DNA from: Saccharomonospora viridis DSM 43017
GTDB lineage: Bacteria; Actinomycetota; Actinomycetes; Mycobacteriales; Pseudonocardiaceae
NCBI RefSeq assembly: GCF_000023865.1
Contig: NC_013159.1
Coordinates: 496,001 to 560,000 of the forward strand
DNA length: 64,000 nucleotides
Direction of reading: 5' to 3'
The notes beneath the pieces are model-generated. The model was not told the DNA's origin, did not search any database, and saw nothing but the letters and a program-made list of their open reading frames with translations. Shown here piece after piece: positions 9,704-18,223 of the stretch (position 1 is the stretch's first letter; the number at the start of each line of letters is the position of its first letter). A program made the translations under genes and the position numbers.

Positions 9704-10180
9704 GTGCATCGTTATCGGTGCGTCATGCGCCCTCCCAAGGCGATGAAAGTGCTGCTGTGGGTGCTCTTCGTCGAATCTCTCGTCGTCGCCGGTGTCGTCT
9801 GGCTGCTCGCGACGGGTCCGATGTGGATTCCCGCCTTGGTCACGTCGCTCCTGATGGGGTTGGCCGGTTCGATGCTGGCCTGTCGGGGCGTCATCACGGT
9901 GGACGACGTGGCGTTGCGGCTCGCGGTGAGGCCGGTGTTCCGCAAGACGATCCCCCGCGCGGACGTGGTCTCCGTCGAGCCGACCACGGTCGATCCGTGG
10001 AAGGACTTCTCCGGGTGGGGTTATCGGACGCGGGGCAAGAAGCTCGTCGGTTTCCTGTTCCACTCGGGGCCGGCCGTCAGGCTCACCGTCCGTTCCGGGC
10101 GTACGTATGTCATCACGGTCCCGGACGTCGACCGGTTGGTGGAGGTCTTGCGGCAGCCGACGAACGTCGGCGGTGCGTGA
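9704..10180 (+). CDS. Membrane protein with PH-like C-terminal domain, copy 3
   Basis: A 158-residue protein with two membrane helices (about residues 14-34 and 38-56) and the same PH-like C-terminal half as copy 2. Conserved blocks are VDDVALRL, WKDFSGWGYRTRGKKLVGF and GRTYVITVPDVDRLVEVLR. It starts at the GTG at 9704 with a purine-rich GAGGGCAGGTGAAA just upstream. As the best-preserved copy it is the reference for judging the broken copy at 8459. Function unknown. Confidence 0.72.
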   Translation: MHRYRCVMRPPKAMKVLLWVLFVESLVVAGVVWLLATGPMWIPALVTSLLMGLAGSMLACRGVITVDDVALRLAVRPVFRKTIPRADVVSVEPTTVDPWKDFSGWGYRTRGKKLVGFLFHSGPAVRLTVRSGRTYVITVPDVDRLVEVLRQPTNVGGA

Positions 10181-10345
10181 GGCGTCAGCGGGTGGGAGCT
10201 GACGGGGGCCGGCAGCGTCATTACGCACAGTGATCAACCCTGGCCGGACCGGTGAGGTCAGGTTCGTCCGCATGGGGCTGTCGCCGGAGGGGAAAACTCC
10301 CTACCCTGCACGCAGGTTGGGTTGTGGCGGGCAAGGAGCGTTGGC

Positions 10346-10678
10346 GTGCTGGGTAATGCGAAGCGAACGTTCGTCGTCGTCGGCGTCGTTCTGGGCCTGG
10401 CGATGATCTACTCGACCGGTTCCGAACAGCGTGCCTCGGAAGCCCAGGGTGGCGATGGCGGTGAGGTCAAGCAGGACACCGTCTGCGCGATGACCGTGAC
10501 CGCCGACCTGCTCAACGTGCGCTCCGGCCCGGGACCGAGCCACGAGATCGTCGGAAAGTTCCGCCAGGGTGCCGAGATCGACGCCACCACTCAGGTGCGT
10601 GACGGTTTCCGCAAGATCGACGATCACCACTGGGCGGCCGACGAGTATCTCGAGCCCGTCGACGACGACTGCGGATGA
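10346..10678 (+). CDS. Secreted or membrane-anchored bacterial SH3 (SH3b) protein
   Basis: A 110-residue protein with an N-terminal hydrophobic segment (FVVVGVVLGLAMIY, residues 8-21) acting as a signal or anchor, then one SH3b domain (TADLLNVRSGPGPSHEIVGKFRQGAEIDATTQVRDGFRKI). LNVRSGPG is the diagnostic SH3b motif, usually linked to cell-wall binding. The start is the GTG at 10346 with AAGGAGC about 9 nt upstream, preferred over the frame from 10322. Confidence 0.82.
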   Translation: MLGNAKRTFVVVGVVLGLAMIYSTGSEQRASEAQGGDGGEVKQDTVCAMTVTADLLNVRSGPGPSHEIVGKFRQGAEIDATTQVRDGFRKIDDHHWAADEYLEPVDDDCG

Positions 10679-10748
10679 CCCACGCCACGGATGCCGCGTG
10701 GTTCAGCCCAGGGGCATTTCCGCGGCGAGTGAAGGTAGCCTGCCAGAC

Positions 10749-11546
10749 GTGCTCACCGTGTCGACCGTCAACGTCAACGGCCTGAGGGCCGCCGCCAAGA
10801 AGGGGTTCAGCGAGTGGTTCGAGGCCACATCGGCTGACGTCGTCGCGTGCCAGGAAGTGCGGGCCGATCCCGGTGTTCTGCCCGACGCCTTGCGGGAACC
10901 GCCGGGTTGGCACACCGTTCATGCCGCGTGCGCCACCAAGGGGCGTAACGGCGTGTGCCTCTACAGCCGCATCGAACCCGAGTCAGTGCGGGTCGGTTTC
11001 GGTGAGGCCGAGTTCGAGGACAGTGGCCGTTACGTCGAGATGTGGCTGCCCAGGGTGGTCGTGGGCAGTCTTTATCTGCCCAGTGGCGAGGTCGGCACGC
11101 CCCGGCAGGAGGAGAAGGAACGGTTCATGGACACCTTCCTGCCGTATCTGGCGACTTTGCGGGACAAGGCGTCGTCGGAGGGCAAGGAGGTCCTTGTCGT
11201 CGGTGACTGGAACATCGCCCATGCCGAGGTCGACCTGAAGAACTGGAAGGCCAACCGCAAGAATTCCGGCTTCCTGCCCGAGGAGCGCGCGTGGCTTTCC
11301 CGCGTGTTCGACGAACTCGGCTACGTCGACGTGCAGCGTCACCTCGACCCCGAGGGGCCCGGTCCGTACACGTGGTGGTCGTACCGGGGCAGGGCCTTCG
11401 ACAACGACGCCGGATGGCGGATCGACTACCAGATCGCCACTCCCGGTTTGGCGCAGCGGTGCACGTCGATGGTGGTGGAACGGGCCGAAAGTTATGACAA
11501 GCGGTGGAGCGATCACGCGCCGGTGACGGCGACGTACGAGATCTGA
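10749..11546 (+). CDS. xth: Exodeoxyribonuclease III (AP endonuclease family)
   Basis: A 265-residue enzyme of the Xth/exonuclease-endonuclease-phosphatase fold acting on abasic sites and 3' blocks in base-excision repair. The catalytic motifs are all present: NVNGLRAA, CQEVR with the metal-binding Glu, GDWNIAH, DYQIATPGL and the terminal WSDHAPV with the catalytic Asp-His. The start is placed at the GTG at 10749; the GTG at 10758 is also possible. It is the last clearly housekeeping gene before the defence island. 11547-11882 (336 bp) holds only the short purine-rich leader of pglW; I see no other gene there. Confidence 0.93.
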   Translation: MLTVSTVNVNGLRAAAKKGFSEWFEATSADVVACQEVRADPGVLPDALREPPGWHTVHAACATKGRNGVCLYSRIEPESVRVGFGEAEFEDSGRYVEMWLPRVVVGSLYLPSGEVGTPRQEEKERFMDTFLPYLATLRDKASSEGKEVLVVGDWNIAHAEVDLKNWKANRKNSGFLPEERAWLSRVFDELGYVDVQRHLDPEGPGPYTWWSYRGRAFDNDAGWRIDYQIATPGLAQRCTSMVVERAESYDKRWSDHAPVTATYEI

Positions 11547-11882
11547 TCGGTCTCGGGGCGAGGGGACGTCGAGACGGGGGTGGGCGTGTCCTCGACGTCC
11601 GGCCTCCGTCGGCTGGTCCTCACGGTCTCGGTTTCGTGTCCGTGGTGTTGCCGGGGAGGTTGTCCTAGACGTGGTGGTGCGTCGAGGACGAAGTCATTGG
11701 ACGAGGCGTTGAACCAGCTGTTCGAACCGGCTGCGAATTCGTCGCTGGAACGCCGGTTCCTGTGGTTGATCGGGGTGCCGAGGCGGCAGGAGTCGGTGGG
11801 GCGATGAAGCACCGACGGTGTGGCCCCGGCGGTAGGATCATGAACCGTCGCGCTGTGACTCAGGTCAAAGAAAGGTGGCGGG

Positions 11883-14800
11883 ATGTCCCACGGCCGGAGA
11901 CCGATACCGAAGCCTGCACCGCCGCCCGCCCAGAAGCGGTGGTTCCAGGAGCGGCCGTCCCCGTATCCGTGGGAGCAGGATGGGCTAGACCACATCAAAC
12001 GGTTGATGCCGCAGGCGGAACCGTACCGAGCCTGGGCCACGTTCTCTTTCACCGCGGCCTCCGGTCGGATCAATGAGTGCGATCTGCTGATCGCGGTTCC
12101 CGGTGGGCTCTATCTGGTGGAGCTCAAAGGCCATACCGGGCGTGTGGTGAACAGCGGTGAGACGTGGAGTTTCTTCAGGGAGGGGGAAAAGCGGCCACGG
12201 AGGTTTCGCAATCCGCTGCATCTCACCGACCTGAAGTGCAAGGAACTCAAGCAGCGTTTGGAGTGGGCTGCCAAGCAGATCGGGTACAGCGGGCGGATAC
12301 CGTGGATCGAGCCGGCGATTTTCCTTTCCGCGCCCGGGTTGGTGTCGGAGCTCGACGAGGTGCAGCGCACCCGCGTGTACGGCCGTGACGAACAGGTCGA
12401 GGGGCTGGATTGGATTTGGCGTGACCTGTTGTCGCGTCCACCGCAGCGGGAGCAGCAGCGGGTCAGCCCGAAGTTCTCACAGCGGTTGCCGGAGCTGTTG
12501 AAGAAGATCGGCATTCGGGCTTCGACGGCGCACCTGCATTTCGGTGATGACTGGGTGCTCTCCGACGAGGTGCTGGACGCGGGGCCGACGTGGGAGGACC
12601 GTCTCGCCAAGCACGCGGGGCCGGTGCGCGATGAGGGTCGGGTCCGCATCTACCTCACCGAGCAGCAGGCCGTCGAGGAGCGGCGGCAGTCGGTGGAGCG
12701 GGCCGCGCGGCGTGAGTATCAGGTGTTGCAGGGCATCATTCACCGTGGCATCGCGCAGGCCATGCAGTTCCGGGAGCATCAAAGCGGTCCCGCGATCCTC
12801 TTCCGACACAATTCGTCGGATCTGCGGTTGGACTCCTATCTGGAAATCCATGGTGAACGGCTCAGCATCGAGACTCGGCTTGACTTGGTGCGACAGCTCG
12901 CCGAGGCCGTGCAGTACGCCCACCATCGCTCGCTCTACCACCGTGCCCTGTCGGCACGTTCGGTGTGGGTTGCGGCCAAAGAGGATGGCTCCGATCCGGT
13001 GTTGCGGATCACCGACTGGCAGGCCGCTGCCCGTGACTTCGATTCGACGTCGACGGCGACGGTGGGTAAGACGTCGTTGACCGGGGAACATTTGGCCAGT
13101 TCGGCGGAGGTGTACCTGGCACCGGAGTTCGCCCCACACGCCGATCCGGTGGACCTCGACGTCTTCGGCCTGGGCGCGGTGTCGTTCCTGATCCTGACCG
13201 GGCAGCCACCTGCCACACAGCGCAGCGGCCTCATCGAACGGTTGGCCGAAAGCCAGGGGCTGCATCCGTACGCGGTGTCGGACGGTATTTCCGATGCGCT
13301 CGACGCGTTGGTGTTCGACGCGACCCGTACGGATCTGTCACAGCGGTTGGAGTCGGCGGATGCCTTCCTCAAGCGCTTGGACGCGGCGGAGTGGGAGTCG
13401 CTGCCCGAGTCCTCGGTGCCGGTGGTCGATCCGCTCACCGTGTCGGCCGGGCAGATGGTGGATGAGCAGTGGCGTGTTGAGCGGGTGCTCGGCACCGGTG
13501 CCACGGCGCGGGCTTTGCTGGTCCGCAGGGTGGACACCGACGACGAACAGCCTGAGCGTCGGGTCCTCAAGGTCGCGCTCGACGAGGACAAGGCACAGCA
13601 CCTGCACGCGGAGGCCCGAGCCTTGGCGTTGGCGGGTGGCGGTGTGGTGGTGAAGCTGCTCGACGGTCCTCGTGAGCTCGGTGGTCGCACCGTGCTCGAC
13701 TTGGAGTACGCGGGTGGTCAGGACCCCCAGGGCTACACGTTGGGCGAGTTGTTGCGCGCTGAGGGCAAGCTCAGCTACCACAACTTGGAGCGTTATGGCC
13801 GCGACTTGTTCACCGCGTTGGATCAGCTCGCGGGCAAGGGCGTGCGTCATCGGGATCTGAAGCCGGACAACTTCGGCGTCTACCGCAGGGCTGATCGGTC
13901 GACGCAGTTGATGTTGTTCGACTTCTCGCTGGCCGAGGCGTCGGAGCGCGATGTCACGGCAGGCACACGCGGATATCTGGATCCCTTCCTGGGCACCAAT
14001 CGCCGTCCCGCCTACGACGATCACGCCGAGCGCTATGCGGCGGCGGTGACATTGCATGAGATGGCATCCGGTCAGCGACCGGTGTGGGGTGACGGGGTCA
14101 GTGATCCTCGCACGACCGGTGATGAGCTGCCCGTGCTCGCGGTCGAGCTGTTCGAGCCGGCGTTGCGTGACGGATTGACGGAGTTCTTCCAGCGTGCGCT
14201 GCATCGGGATGTCAATCGCCGGTTCGACACGTTGCGGCAGATGGAGGACGCCTGGCGCGAGGTGTTCACCGCGGCGGATACCGCCCAGCCACTCACCACT
14301 CCGGACACGGTGGGCATCGAAGGTAAGACGCTGGAGGAAGCCCGCGACTTCTACGCCGAGAAGGCGACCTTGGACACGCAGCTCGACGTGGCCGGGCTGA
14401 GCCCGCGCGCGGTGTCGTTGGCGCAGTCGCTTGGTGCTACGACGGTGCGGGAATTGTTGGAGCAGGTGCGGCCGTATGAGATCAGTCGAGCGCGCGGTGC
14501 GGGCAAGGTGGTGCGCAACGAGCTGAACCGCCGGTACAAGCAGTGGACGCGGGCGCTGTCGCTGCAGGACGAGCCTGACCGGCCGGCCCCGGAGGCCACG
14601 CCCGGTTTGTCCACTGTGGATGATTTTGTTGCGTGGTTGGTGCCGCAGAAGGCGCGGAGGGGTTCGCGCAAGGCCGATGTCGTGCGGTTGACGCTCGGGT
14701 TGCCGGAGGGGGACGACGATGAGCTACTGCGGTGGCCGACGCAGACCGAGGTCGCCCGGCGGCTGGAGATCACGCAGGGCACGGTGTCGCAGCATTACCG

Positions 14801-16229
14801 CGCGGCAGTGAAGGCGTGGGCGGCCGAGCCGTGGCTGTCGAGGGTGCGCGACGAGTTGGTGGAGCTGGTCGCCGAGGCGGGCCGGGTGATGACGGCGCAC
14901 GAGCTGGCGGCCGCGGTGAGAGCCAAGTACGGAGTCGCGGAGCCGGAGGCTCGAGAACGTGCCTTGGCGAGGTCGTTGGCGGTGGTGCGTGCGGCGGTGG
15001 ACACCGAGGCGTGGGAGCGGCAACAGGATGAGGACGAGGACGAGGAAGGCCCACGGTTCTCGGCGTTGCGGCGTGGCGATCACGTGTTGATTGCGTTGGA
15101 GTCTTTGCCGGGCACCGACGCACCGAGCGCTCCGGAGTTGGCTGACTACGCCGTGGCGTTGGGGGCGCGGGCCGATGAGCTGGTGGCCATGGACCCGCTT
15201 CCCGGCCGAGGCGTGGTGGTGCGGGAGTTGCGGGCGGTGCCGGCTCCGGAGGGGCTGCCCTCGCAGGCGGATACGCGTCTTGTGGAGTTGGCCGCGGTGA
15301 TGTCGCAGCGGGCGGCGGCGTCGGCGCGCGCGGAGCTGTATCCCCGGGAGTTGGATATGGTGCGCGCGCTGCGCATGTCGCAGGCCGCGGTGGGGGTGCG
15401 TCGTGAAACGGGGATCACGCGCGAAGCCCTGTTGGCGAAGGTGCGTGCGCGGTTCCCGGCCGTGGTGGTGGATGACCAGACCTCGGAAGTGCAGCTGGAG
15501 GAGGCGCTGCGCGCGGCGGGGACCCCGTTGGAATGGGATACGGAGACGAAGCGGTTCCGGCCGCCGGAACCGAAGTTCTCCCGTTCGGCCGTGTCGTCCA
15601 GTACGAGCCGAAGTGGTCACGGTCCGCTGTTCTCCGGTGGTGTGGACCCACGGGAGGTGTTGGGCGGGAAACTCGTCAGGGCGGGGGAGCACGGCGGGTT
15701 CTTGGCGTTGACGCTGCGGGGGGTGTATCTGCCGGGAGTCGCCGAGGCGTTGGCGTCGCGGTATGCGGTGCACCCGGTGCACGTGGACAGCGAGTTTGTG
15801 GCGACATTCCGTGAGTTGATCGCCGAGCGCGGCCAGGACTGGGAGCTGGTGCGCAGGTTGGACGCCGGCTTCGGGCGGACGGGGCTACCGAAGCCGGGTT
15901 TCCGCGAGTATGTGCGGAAGGTGTGGGAGCGGCTGCGGGACCGGTTGGTGGCGGTCGGGGGTGAACGCACGGTGCTGTTGCTGCACCATGCGGGTTTGGT
16001 GGGCCGCTATGCCGACCTGGGTGGGCGCGAGTTCTTGACAAGTTTGCAGCAGGCGGCCCGTTCAGCGAGCGCGAAGCCGCATGGTTTGTGGGTGTTGTGT
16101 CCGGGCGAGTCGGCGCGGGAAGCACCTCAGCTCGACGGTCTGCGTGTCGAAGCGTTGACGGAGTCGGAGCGGGTGGTGTTGGACAAGGATTTCCTGCGTG
16201 ATTTGCAGGTGGTTGATCAGGCGAGCTGA
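11883..16229 (+). CDS. pglW: BREX type 2 kinase PglW (NERD plus two kinase-like domains)
   Basis: A 1448-residue protein. Residues 35-150 form a NERD nuclease-related domain with D67, E80 and K82 in the expected pattern (ECDLL...VELKG). Residues about 270-500 look like a degenerate kinase: YHRALSARSVWV replaces the HRD loop and ITDWQ the DFG. Residues about 529-790 are a fuller Ser/Thr kinase with HRDLKPDN near 656 and DFS instead of DFG near 679. Around 950 there is a helix-turn-helix-like stretch (TQTEVARRLEITQGTVSQHY). PglW is the kinase of the phage-growth-limitation/BREX type 2 system. The start ATG has GGTGGCGGG upstream. Part of its last 70 bp is duplicated at 17568. It is separated from pglX by a cassette array. 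Confidence 0.92.
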   Translation: MSHGRRPIPKPAPPPAQKRWFQERPSPYPWEQDGLDHIKRLMPQAEPYRAWATFSFTAASGRINECDLLIAVPGGLYLVELKGHTGRVVNSGETWSFFREGEKRPRRFRNPLHLTDLKCKELKQRLEWAAKQIGYSGRIPWIEPAIFLSAPGLVSELDEVQRTRVYGRDEQVEGLDWIWRDLLSRPPQREQQRVSPKFSQRLPELLKKIGIRASTAHLHFGDDWVLSDEVLDAGPTWEDRLAKHAGPVRDEGRVRIYLTEQQAVEERRQSVERAARREYQVLQGIIHRGIAQAMQFREHQSGPAILFRHNSSDLRLDSYLEIHGERLSIETRLDLVRQLAEAVQYAHHRSLYHRALSARSVWVAAKEDGSDPVLRITDWQAAARDFDSTSTATVGKTSLTGEHLASSAEVYLAPEFAPHADPVDLDVFGLGAVSFLILTGQPPATQRSGLIERLAESQGLHPYAVSDGISDALDALVFDATRTDLSQRLESADAFLKRLDAAEWESLPESSVPVVDPLTVSAGQMVDEQWRVERVLGTGATARALLVRRVDTDDEQPERRVLKVALDEDKAQHLHAEARALALAGGGVVVKLLDGPRELGGRTVLDLEYAGGQDPQGYTLGELLRAEGKLSYHNLERYGRDLFTALDQLAGKGVRHRDLKPDNFGVYRRADRSTQLMLFDFSLAEASERDVTAGTRGYLDPFLGTNRRPAYDDHAERYAAAVTLHEMASGQRPVWGDGVSDPRTTGDELPVLAVELFEPALRDGLTEFFQRALHRDVNRRFDTLRQMEDAWREVFTAADTAQPLTTPDTVGIEGKTLEEARDFYAEKATLDTQLDVAGLSPRAVSLAQSLGATTVRELLEQVRPYEISRARGAGKVVRNELNRRYKQWTRALSLQDEPDRPAPEATPGLSTVDDFVAWLVPQKARRGSRKADVVRLTLGLPEGDDDELLRWPTQTEVARRLEITQGTVSQHYRAAVKAWAAEPWLSRVRDELVELVAEAGRVMTAHELAAAVRAKYGVAEPEARERALARSLAVVRAAVDTEAWERQQDEDEDEEGPRFSALRRGDHVLIALESLPGTDAPSAPELADYAVALGARADELVAMDPLPGRGVVVRELRAVPAPEGLPSQADTRLVELAAVMSQRAAASARAELYPRELDMVRALRMSQAAVGVRRETGITREALLAKVRARFPAVVVDDQTSEVQLEEALRAAGTPLEWDTETKRFRPPEPKFSRSAVSSSTSRSGHGPLFSGGVDPREVLGGKLVRAGEHGGFLALTLRGVYLPGVAEALASRYAVHPVHVDSEFVATFRELIAERGQDWELVRRLDAGFGRTGLPKPGFREYVRKVWERLRDRLVAVGGERTVLLLHHAGLVGRYADLGGREFLTSLQQAARSASAKPHGLWVLCPGESAREAPQLDGLRVEALTESERVVLDKDFLRDLQVVDQAS

Positions 16230-16540
16230 GTCGTTGTCACCGGTGTAATGCTGTGGGTGGTGTTTGGCTCTTCTCGCCCCGATGTGCCTGGTCCGCCCGA
16301 TGTGTCCTGAAGTCGAACGGTTCCACGACGTCGGCTTTGGGGGTAGTTGTGGCTGAGACCAGGGGCGGTGCTGGTGCGGCTCAGGGCGGCGGATTCTGGG
16401 AGGCGATCACGCCTCTGGGCTTCACGATGAATTCCCAGACGATGGATGAGGTGACTCGGTCGGCGGATCGGATGATCTCGTCGGCCAAGTCCGGCGGCTT
16501 CACGGTCACAAAAGAAGCCGCCGACCCGATCATCAAAGTG
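16161..16540 (+). repeat. Tandem duplication, upstream copy (pglW tail to cassette gene 1)
   Basis: This 380-bp stretch, beginning inside the last codons of pglW and ending inside the first small helical gene, is nearly repeated about 1407 bp downstream (17568-17947). Similarity stops abruptly after CATCAAAGTG in both copies. Confidence 0.85.
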
Positions 16541-16807
16541 CTAGAAGACTTCATCACGCGGATTCAGGAGATGAAAAACGAGCTGAACGTATTTAATCAA
16601 ATCCCTCCGCTCGGGGATCATGATTATGGAAAAAGAGTCGCACATTATATGGCTGATGCGGCAAATGATGATAGATCTGCGCGTGCCGCTATTGATTCTC
16701 TTGAGATAGTGTTAGAGAAAAGTCGAGAAGCCCTTCTCAGGGCATCGAACCAGTATCAAGAGAACGAAGAATCCACGAAGGATGTATTCAAGAGTTTGGG
16801 CGGCTGA
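16349..16807 (+). CDS. Small helical protein with YxxxE tail, cassette copy 1
   Basis: A 152-residue, mainly helical protein without a signal peptide. Residues 1-64 (FWEAITPLGFTMNSQTMDEV...KEAADPIIKVLE) are nearly identical to copy 2, while the rest has diverged. Near the C-terminus YQENE fits the general YxxxD/E type VII (ESX) secretion signal, so this may be a T7SS substrate; that is inference. I chose the GTG at 16349 because copy 2 has an ATG at the equivalent place. The lipoprotein gene follows after 6 bp. Not a family I can name. Confidence 0.65.
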   Translation: MAETRGGAGAAQGGGFWEAITPLGFTMNSQTMDEVTRSADRMISSAKSGGFTVTKEAADPIIKVLEDFITRIQEMKNELNVFNQIPPLGDHDYGKRVAHYMADAANDDRSARAAIDSLEIVLEKSREALLRASNQYQENEESTKDVFKSLGG

Positions 16808-16813
16808 TATTCT

Positions 16814-17392
16814 ATGGGGTTCAAAGTTGGTGCGCGGCTAGATGTGGCTGTCGCAGCGATGCTCATTGTTCTTGTTTCCGCATGCTCTGCGGAGCAATCT
16901 GGACATGCGGAGGCAACCTCTCAAGCAGTTCCAAGTGATTCCTCCAGCAGTATTCCGGCCACGGATGCGAGCCCATCCAGTCGGGTTAGTTTGTCGATTG
17001 ACCCTTGTGAGTTGCTTTCCGAAGAGGATCTTGCTGAAGTGGGAAAATTCGATACAAAATACCGGGAAGGCGGCGGGGCTCGTTCATGCTACTGGCGGCA
17101 TAGCTTCGAAAATGGAGGCGATGGGTTCACTTTTGTTGTCAGTGTGCGAGATGCGCAAAGTATTGAAACAGTGGTTGATGGTGGCGGGGGAGTTCATCGG
17201 GATGAAGTAAACCAGCGTCCGTCGGCGTGGACAGTGGATCCGAAATTTGATGACTGCACTTTCGCAATGAAAATCGATGAGATGTCGCGGGTCGATGTTA
17301 GTGTTGCTGGGGATAGCGACTCGAACGATTCATGCGAGGTCGCTAAGGTGATTGCAGGTATGATTGAACCTAACCTTCCTGAAATCCCTTAA
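16814..17392 (+). CDS. DUF3558-like lipoprotein, cassette copy 1
   Basis: A 192-residue lipoprotein. The signal peptide ends in the lipobox LVSAC (Cys near residue 24), followed by a Ser/Pro-rich linker and a compact domain from about residue 60 (IDPCELLSEEDLAEVGKF...ARSCYW...GFTFVVSVRDAQSIETV). The PCELLSxxDL opening and conserved Cys pattern match actinobacterial DUF3558 lipoproteins, whose role at the outer membrane face is unknown. Base composition is clearly AT-richer than the flanking BREX genes (for example GAAAATTCGATACAAAAT). It follows the helical gene with 6-bp spacing. Confidence 0.8.
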   Translation: MGFKVGARLDVAVAAMLIVLVSACSAEQSGHAEATSQAVPSDSSSSIPATDASPSSRVSLSIDPCELLSEEDLAEVGKFDTKYREGGGARSCYWRHSFENGGDGFTFVVSVRDAQSIETVVDGGGGVHRDEVNQRPSAWTVDPKFDDCTFAMKIDEMSRVDVSVAGDSDSNDSCEVAKVIAGMIEPNLPEIP

Positions 17393-17398
17393 TAGTGG

Positions 17399-17452
17399 AT
17401 ATCCGAGATAATCACGGGTATGGTCGAATCTCGTTTGCCCGAGGTTCCGTGG
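17399..17452 (+). pseudogene. Fragment of a further lipoprotein 3' end
   Basis: The frame reads IITGMVESRLPEVPW, matching the lipoprotein C-terminus VIAGMIEPNLPEIP that ends only a few bp upstream. It is a remnant of an additional cassette copy. Confidence 0.6.
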
Positions 17453-17465
17453 TTTTCCATCTCTC

Positions 17466-17545
17466 TCAGCTTTCTGTCTGTCCTCTGTATCCCGGCAAGC
17501 CGTATGTCCGTGCTACGGCGGTTTCGATGCCGTAGCAGTTCGTGT
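17466..17545 (-). pseudogene. Remnant of the convergent small gene, copy 1
   Basis: The minus-strand frame reads YGIETAVARTYGLPGY and stops at 17466. It matches HDIETAVALVYDLPGY of the intact gene at 19582-20043. Only the C-terminal coding part survives. Confidence 0.65.
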
Positions 17546-17567
17546 CGTCGTGTTTGGCGGTGGTGCG

Positions 17568-17947
17568 GAGTCGGAGCGGGTGGTGTTGGACAGTGGTTTC
17601 CTGCGTGATTTGCAGGTGGTTGATCGGGTGAGCTGAGTCGTTGTTGCCGGTGTAGTGCTGGGGGTGGTGTTTGGCTCTTCTCGCCCCGATGTGCCTGGCC
17701 CGCCGATACACTCCGGAGCCGAACGGTTCCACGACGTCGGCTTTGGGGGTCAATCATGGATGGGGCCAGGGACGGTGCTGGTGCGGCTCAGAGCGGCGGG
17801 TTGTGGGAGGCGATCACGTCTCTGGGCTTCACGATGAATTCCCAGACGATGGATGAGGTGACTCGGTCGGCGGATCGGATGATCTCGTCGGCCAAGTCCG
17901 GCGGCTTCACGGTCACAAAAGAAGCCGCCGACCCGATCATCAAAGTG
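17568..17947 (+). repeat. Tandem duplication, downstream copy
   Basis: The near-identical second copy of 16161-16540. It begins with a duplicated piece of the pglW 3' end (codons for ESERVVLD, then DLQVVD and a stop at the same place), runs through the spacer, and includes the start of helical gene 2. The rest of 17393-17755 holds the two remnants listed above. Confidence 0.85.
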
Positions 17948-18223
17948 TTGGAGCACTTTATCGACGAGATCAAAATCATGGACAGGAAGCTCGTCGCATT
18001 CGAACAGGCCCCGCCTCTTGGTGGCCACGATTATGGGCTGTTGGTTGCTGAGCATATGCAGGAAGCAGCAAATGATGATCGGTCGCCTCGGGCAGCATTA
18101 CAGCAGTTACAGATAGTGTTGGAGAGAAGTCGCGACGCCTTGCGTGTGGCGTCGGGCCAGTACCAAGAACAGGAAGAATCGGTGCGGGATTCGCTCCGTG
18201 GTATGGGATCTGAGGAAGTATGA
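17756..18223 (+). CDS. Small helical protein with YxxxE tail, cassette copy 2
   Basis: A 155-residue paralogue of the gene at 16349. The first 64 residues are almost the same (LWEAITSLGFTMNSQTMDEV...KEAADPIIKVLE); the middle differs (HFIDEIKIMDRKLVAFEQAPPLGGHDYGLLVAEHMQEA in two blocks), and similarity returns at the end (NDDRSPRA...ASGQYQEQEES). YQEQE again fits the YxxxD/E type VII signal. It starts at the ATG at 17756 and its stop overlaps the ATG of the next lipoprotein by 4 nt, so the pair is translationally coupled. Confidence 0.68.
   Translation: MDGARDGAGAAQSGGLWEAITSLGFTMNSQTMDEVTRSADRMISSAKSGGFTVTKEAADPIIKVLEHFIDEIKIMDRKLVAFEQAPPLGGHDYGLLVAEHMQEAANDDRSPRAALQQLQIVLERSRDALRVASGQYQEQEESVRDSLRGMGSEEV

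Noticed and set aside
13338-14204. 288-residue minus-strand frame within pglW
   Set aside because: Gln/Arg/His-rich antisense translation across the kinase domain; no independent support.
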